Assembly (NCBI GenBank): GCA_937897265.1
Contig: CALCPT010000469.1
Coordinates: 1 to 17,309, forward strand
Reading direction: 5' to 3'
DNA length: 17,309 nt
DNA from: an uncultured Alcaligenaceae bacterium
GTDB lineage: Bacteria; Pseudomonadota; Gammaproteobacteria; Burkholderiales; Burkholderiaceae_B
Below, piece after piece: positions 14,499 to 17,309 of this stretch; position 1 is the first letter of the stretch, and every line of letters begins with the position of its first letter. The translations under genes and the position numbers were made by a program. The notes beneath the pieces are model-generated. The model saw nothing but the letters and a program-made list of their open reading frames with translations. It had not been told where the DNA came from and ran no database searches.

Positions 14499-16460
14499 AT
14501 GTCGCACCCAGATTTCAGCTTCATCCGAGCTCGCCTTGAAGGCGCAAACCCAGTCCCATTAGCAATGTCGCTGATCCACATGACAGGTGATCTGTCACTG
14601 CTTGAGCACATCACGCCGCATATTCGTGGCGCCTGGGAGCATCTTGAATCGATCCCCCCAGAACTCGCGAGCGATATCCGCAATCGTATGGCGACCTGTA
14701 TGGTTGAGATGAGCAAGAGTAGCGCGCCAGTCATGGCGCAGCCCTCAAGCCAAGTCATACAAAAAATGATGAGTGCAGCCGTTGGTCAACAAGTTTCTGA
14801 AGCCTACGTTCCGATGTTGCTTGAGCAGGTGGGCTTGCAAGTCAGTGATCAGCACATGCTTAACCTTTCGCAGTCAGCGGCTCATGGCGAGGTGCAGTCC
14901 GGCGCTAAGACAAACGATATTCACGTCGCTATCATCGGTGCCGGTGCCTCGGGCCTGTGCGCTGCCATCCAGCTTGGCAAACTTGGTATTCCCTACACAA
15001 TCTTTGAAAAGAACGCTGAGGTCGGTGGCACTTGGTACGAGAATCGCTACCCAGGTTGCGCGGTGGATACGCCTAATCATTTTTATCAATTTTCGTTTGA
15101 GCCCAACAACAACTGGCCAAACTATTTTTCGCAACGTGACGCGATTCAAGCTTATCTACAACATTGCGCTGATAAGTATGAGGTACGCAAACACATTCGC
15201 TTTAATACTGAAGTGTCATCAGCCGTGTTTGACGAAGCGACGCAAACCTGGACCATTCAGGTAACGAGCAAGACGACAAACCACACAATTAGCCTGACAG
15301 CTAATAAAGCCGAAAGCGTTGAGCGCATCCAGGCGAACGCAGTCATTTGCGCAGTCGGTCAACTCAACCGCCCTGCGATCCCAAAACTACCGGGCCTTGA
15401 ACAGTACCAAGGTCAAGTCATTCACACCGCCCAGTGGCCCGACCAGATCGATTTAAAAGGTAAAAAAGTCGCCTTGATCGGTACCGGAGCCAGTGCCGTA
15501 CAAGTAGGCCCCGCTATTGCCGCACAAGTTGAATCACTCACCGTTTTACAACGCTCGGGGAGTTGGGTGGTGCGCCGACCCAACATCGATGGCGTGGTCA
15601 GCGAAGATACCAAGTGGGTACTAAACAACGTTCCCTTCTACGCCCCCTGGTATCGCTTTCAATTATTTTGGGCTTTTGGTGATGGCTTGTTTGAGGCGTT
15701 AAAAATCGACCCGACGTGGCAAGGCGGCTCTGAATCGATCAGCGCGTTTAACGCGCGCCTGCGCGAAAGCATGATGAAACATATTCGTCGTGAACTAGCT
15801 GGCCGTGACGATTTGCTCAAGAAGGTCGTGCCCGATTTCCCCCCCTTCGGTAAACGCGTGTTGGGCGATGCAGGTTGGTACAGCATGCTCAAACGTAACA
15901 ACGTACGTCTTGAAACAGGTGCGATCAAGCAGGTGCACGTCAAGGCGGTTGAACTTGAGGGTGGCACGTTGATCGAAGCCGATATTCTTGTCATGGCCAC
16001 CGGCTTTCAGGCGGGTCGCATGTTGTGGCCCATGGATATTCAAGGCCGTAGTGGCGTCACAATTAGACAAAAATGGGGCGACGATGACCCTAGGGCTTTC
16101 TTAGGGATCACGGCACCTGAGTTTCCGAATTTTTTTATGATGTATGGGCCCAATACCAATATTGGTCACGGCGGCAGCGCCCTCTTTTTGGCCGAGTGCC
16201 AAACCCGTTATTTCATGGGCTTAATCCAGGCCTTACGCACCCAACCCATCCGCTCAGTCGAGTGCCGCCAAGAGGTGCACGATCGCTACAACCAAGAGAT
16301 AGATCGTCTGCTTGGGCAACTCTCCTGGAGCCACCCTTCGGTCTCGACCTGGTACAAAAATGCCAAGGGGCGCATCGTCACCAATCAACCGTGGAGCCTG
16401 CTTGACTATTGGCGCTTAACCTACGAGGCCAGGCTGTCTGATTACCATCTAGTCAGTTAG
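14499..16460 (+). CDS. Flavin-dependent Baeyer-Villiger monooxygenase (4-hydroxyacetophenone monooxygenase type)
   Basis: A 653-residue flavoprotein. Residues 1-140 are a mostly helical N-terminal extension without a Rossmann motif, as found in HAPMO (about 640 residues). Then come the FAD site VAIIGAGASGL (143-153), the BVMO signature GGTWYENRYPGCAVD (176-190), the fingerprint YQGQVIHTAQW (303-313), the NADPH site ALIGTGASAVQ (325-335), the RVLGDAGWY block (453-461) typical of HAPMO-like enzymes, and MATGF (499-503). The fingerprint normally begins with Phe (FxGxxxHxxxW/D); here it is Tyr303, while G305, H309 and W313 are kept. The enzyme inserts one oxygen atom from O2 next to a ketone, making an ester or lactone with NADPH. 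The divergent acyl-CoA synthetase and the downstream MDR gene suggest ketone degradation. An aryl ketone is a reasonable guess from the HAPMO likeness, not a proof. Confidence 0.88.
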   Translation: MSHPDFSFIRARLEGANPVPLAMSLIHMTGDLSLLEHITPHIRGAWEHLESIPPELASDIRNRMATCMVEMSKSSAPVMAQPSSQVIQKMMSAAVGQQVSEAYVPMLLEQVGLQVSDQHMLNLSQSAAHGEVQSGAKTNDIHVAIIGAGASGLCAAIQLGKLGIPYTIFEKNAEVGGTWYENRYPGCAVDTPNHFYQFSFEPNNNWPNYFSQRDAIQAYLQHCADKYEVRKHIRFNTEVSSAVFDEATQTWTIQVTSKTTNHTISLTANKAESVERIQANAVICAVGQLNRPAIPKLPGLEQYQGQVIHTAQWPDQIDLKGKKVALIGTGASAVQVGPAIAAQVESLTVLQRSGSWVVRRPNIDGVVSEDTKWVLNNVPFYAPWYRFQLFWAFGDGLFEALKIDPTWQGGSESISAFNARLRESMMKHIRRELAGRDDLLKKVVPDFPPFGKRVLGDAGWYSMLKRNNVRLETGAIKQVHVKAVELEGGTLIEADILVMATGFQAGRMLWPMDIQGRSGVTIRQKWGDDDPRAFLGITAPEFPNFFMMYGPNTNIGHGGSALFLAECQTRYFMGLIQALRTQPIRSVECRQEVHDRYNQEIDRLLGQLSWSHPSVSTWYKNAKGRIVTNQPWSLLDYWRLTYEARLSDYHLVS

Positions 16461-16500
16461 TTGTATGCTCTTGCTTATTCAAAACGCCTGAGGTTTCAAC

Positions 16501-17309
16501 ATGCTGTCATATTGGATGCAAACCGTCGAAAATAAGACGGTGCTTGAGCAACGCACTATCGATATCCCAACGCCCGGCCCCAAACAGATTTTGGTACGCC
16601 TACATGCCGCCAGCCTCAACCGAGGTGAGTTCGTGATTGGTCACGGTTTACACAAAGGCGGTCAAGCCAACCCCATCGGCATGGAAGGCGCTGGCGTTGT
16701 CACCGCACTTGGCAGTGAGGTCAAAGGCATCTCAGTTGGTGACCGCGTCATGGGGCGTTGCCGCGGCGCGTTTGCTGAATACGCATGTATCGATAGCGTC
16801 GAGGCCCTTCCAGTGCCAGCTAATTTAAGTTTTGAGCAAGCGGCTAGCGTACCACTCACCTTTTTAGTGGTGCACGATATGCTGTCACTGCAAGGCAAGC
16901 TCAAAGCTAACGAGTGGTTGCTGATTCACGGTGTGTCGTCAGGCGTTGGCGTGGCCGCCCTGCAAACGGCAAAAGCCATGGGCGCTAAAGTGATTGGCAC
17001 GTCGGGCTCACCCGAAAAACTGGCGCGTTTAAAAGAGCACGGCTTAGACTTGTCTCTGTGCTTGCGCGGCTCAGGCTTTGAAGGCCCCGTGATGGAAGCC
17101 ACTGGCGGCAAAGGTGCTGACTTGGTGGTCGATACCGTTGGTGGCTCGGTCTTTGCAGAGAGCATTCGCTGCATGGCGTTTGAAGGCCGTTTTGCAATGG
17201 TTGGCTATGTGGATGGCGTGCTGAAAGCCGAACTTGATTTGCTTGCTTTGCATTCAAAGCGCTTGCGCCTGTTCGGGGTCTCCAACAAGTTGCGCAAGCC
17301 CGAGCAACG
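16501..17309 (+). CDS. Quinone oxidoreductase-like MDR protein, partial (runs off the right edge)
   Basis: The frame from ATG at 16501 is open to the last base, giving 269 complete codons. The N-terminal GroES-like domain shows TPGPKQILVRLHAASLNRGEF (about 25-45) and NPIGMEGAGVVTALGSEVKGISVGDRVMG; the NADPH domain shows HGVSSGVGVAALQTAKAMGAKVIGTSGSPEKL and GADLVVDTVGG. The catalytic and structural zinc ligands of alcohol dehydrogenases are absent, so it belongs to the zinc-free quinone reductase/enoyl reductase branch, usually about 325-340 residues; about 60-70 residues are missing. TGAGG-type ribosome-binding bases (TGAGGT, about 16489-16494) precede the ATG; an in-frame ATG at 16516 is the alternative start. 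It lies 40 bases after the BVMO gene and is likely co-transcribed. It may reduce an unsaturated ketone, acyl or quinone intermediate. Confidence 0.88.
   Translation, partial: MLSYWMQTVENKTVLEQRTIDIPTPGPKQILVRLHAASLNRGEFVIGHGLHKGGQANPIGMEGAGVVTALGSEVKGISVGDRVMGRCRGAFAEYACIDSVEALPVPANLSFEQAASVPLTFLVVHDMLSLQGKLKANEWLLIHGVSSGVGVAALQTAKAMGAKVIGTSGSPEKLARLKEHGLDLSLCLRGSGFEGPVMEATGGKGADLVVDTVGGSVFAESIRCMAFEGRFAMVGYVDGVLKAELDLLALHSKRLRLFGVSNKLRKPEQ

Noticed and set aside
14773..15264. 163-codon open frame in another frame inside the BVMO gene
   Set aside because: The overlapping BVMO frame carries the FAD-binding and GGTW motifs in the same bases; the alternative product has no recognisable features.

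Overview
The window is best read as about 16.9 kb of a betaproteobacterial chromosome, probably Burkholderiales, joined at its left end to about 0.4 kb of foreign high-GC DNA. Bases 1 to about 410 look actinobacterial: the start of a tryptophanyl-tRNA synthetase gene on the minus strand, and, divergent from it, the start of a lipoprotein gene with third codon positions almost all G or C. Near base 405-430 the reading frame passes without a stop into the C-terminal 60% of a Bug-type (tripartite tricarboxylate transport) binding protein of quite different base composition. I read this as a chimeric join made in assembly or amplification, not as a real gene fusion. From there on the DNA is of moderate GC. 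The Burkholderiales call rests on the Bug receptor family, the TRAP and enolase-superfamily genes and the general protein style; I cannot name a genus.

Left part (409-2877, plus strand): truncated Bug receptor, a 12-helix MFS exporter-like protein and a small flavodoxin-like protein. They converge with the next block.

Sugar-acid block (2919-10358): on the minus strand an enolase-superfamily dehydratase or racemase gene is followed by dctP, dctQ and dctM genes of a TRAP transporter. Divergent from it, on the plus strand, are a Tlc-like (NTP/NDP-exchange type) carrier, an aldo/keto reductase with a Tat-like signal whose start overlaps the carrier stop, and an HpaI/GarL-type class II aldolase. 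The parts make biochemical sense together: uptake of an organic or sugar acid, dehydration to a 2-keto-3-deoxy acid, and retro-aldol cleavage to pyruvate or a related 2-oxoacid plus an aldehyde. The substrate is not readable from the sequence.

A strong symmetrical hairpin with A- and T-tracts (10449-10490) separates this block from the next and probably stops transcription from both sides.

Ketone/aromatic block (10575-17309): on the minus strand an acyl-CoA synthetase, a SnoaL-like protein, an SDR-fold protein that has lost most of its catalytic residues, and a carboxymuconolactone-decarboxylase-family protein with a histone-H1-like lysine-rich tail. Divergent on the plus strand are a Baeyer-Villiger monooxygenase of the 4-hydroxyacetophenone monooxygenase type and a zinc-free quinone-oxidoreductase-like MDR protein that runs off the right edge. 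This looks like a catabolic cluster for a ketone (oxidised to an ester) with CoA activation of a resulting acid. No transcription factor, RNA gene, transposase or CRISPR array was seen.
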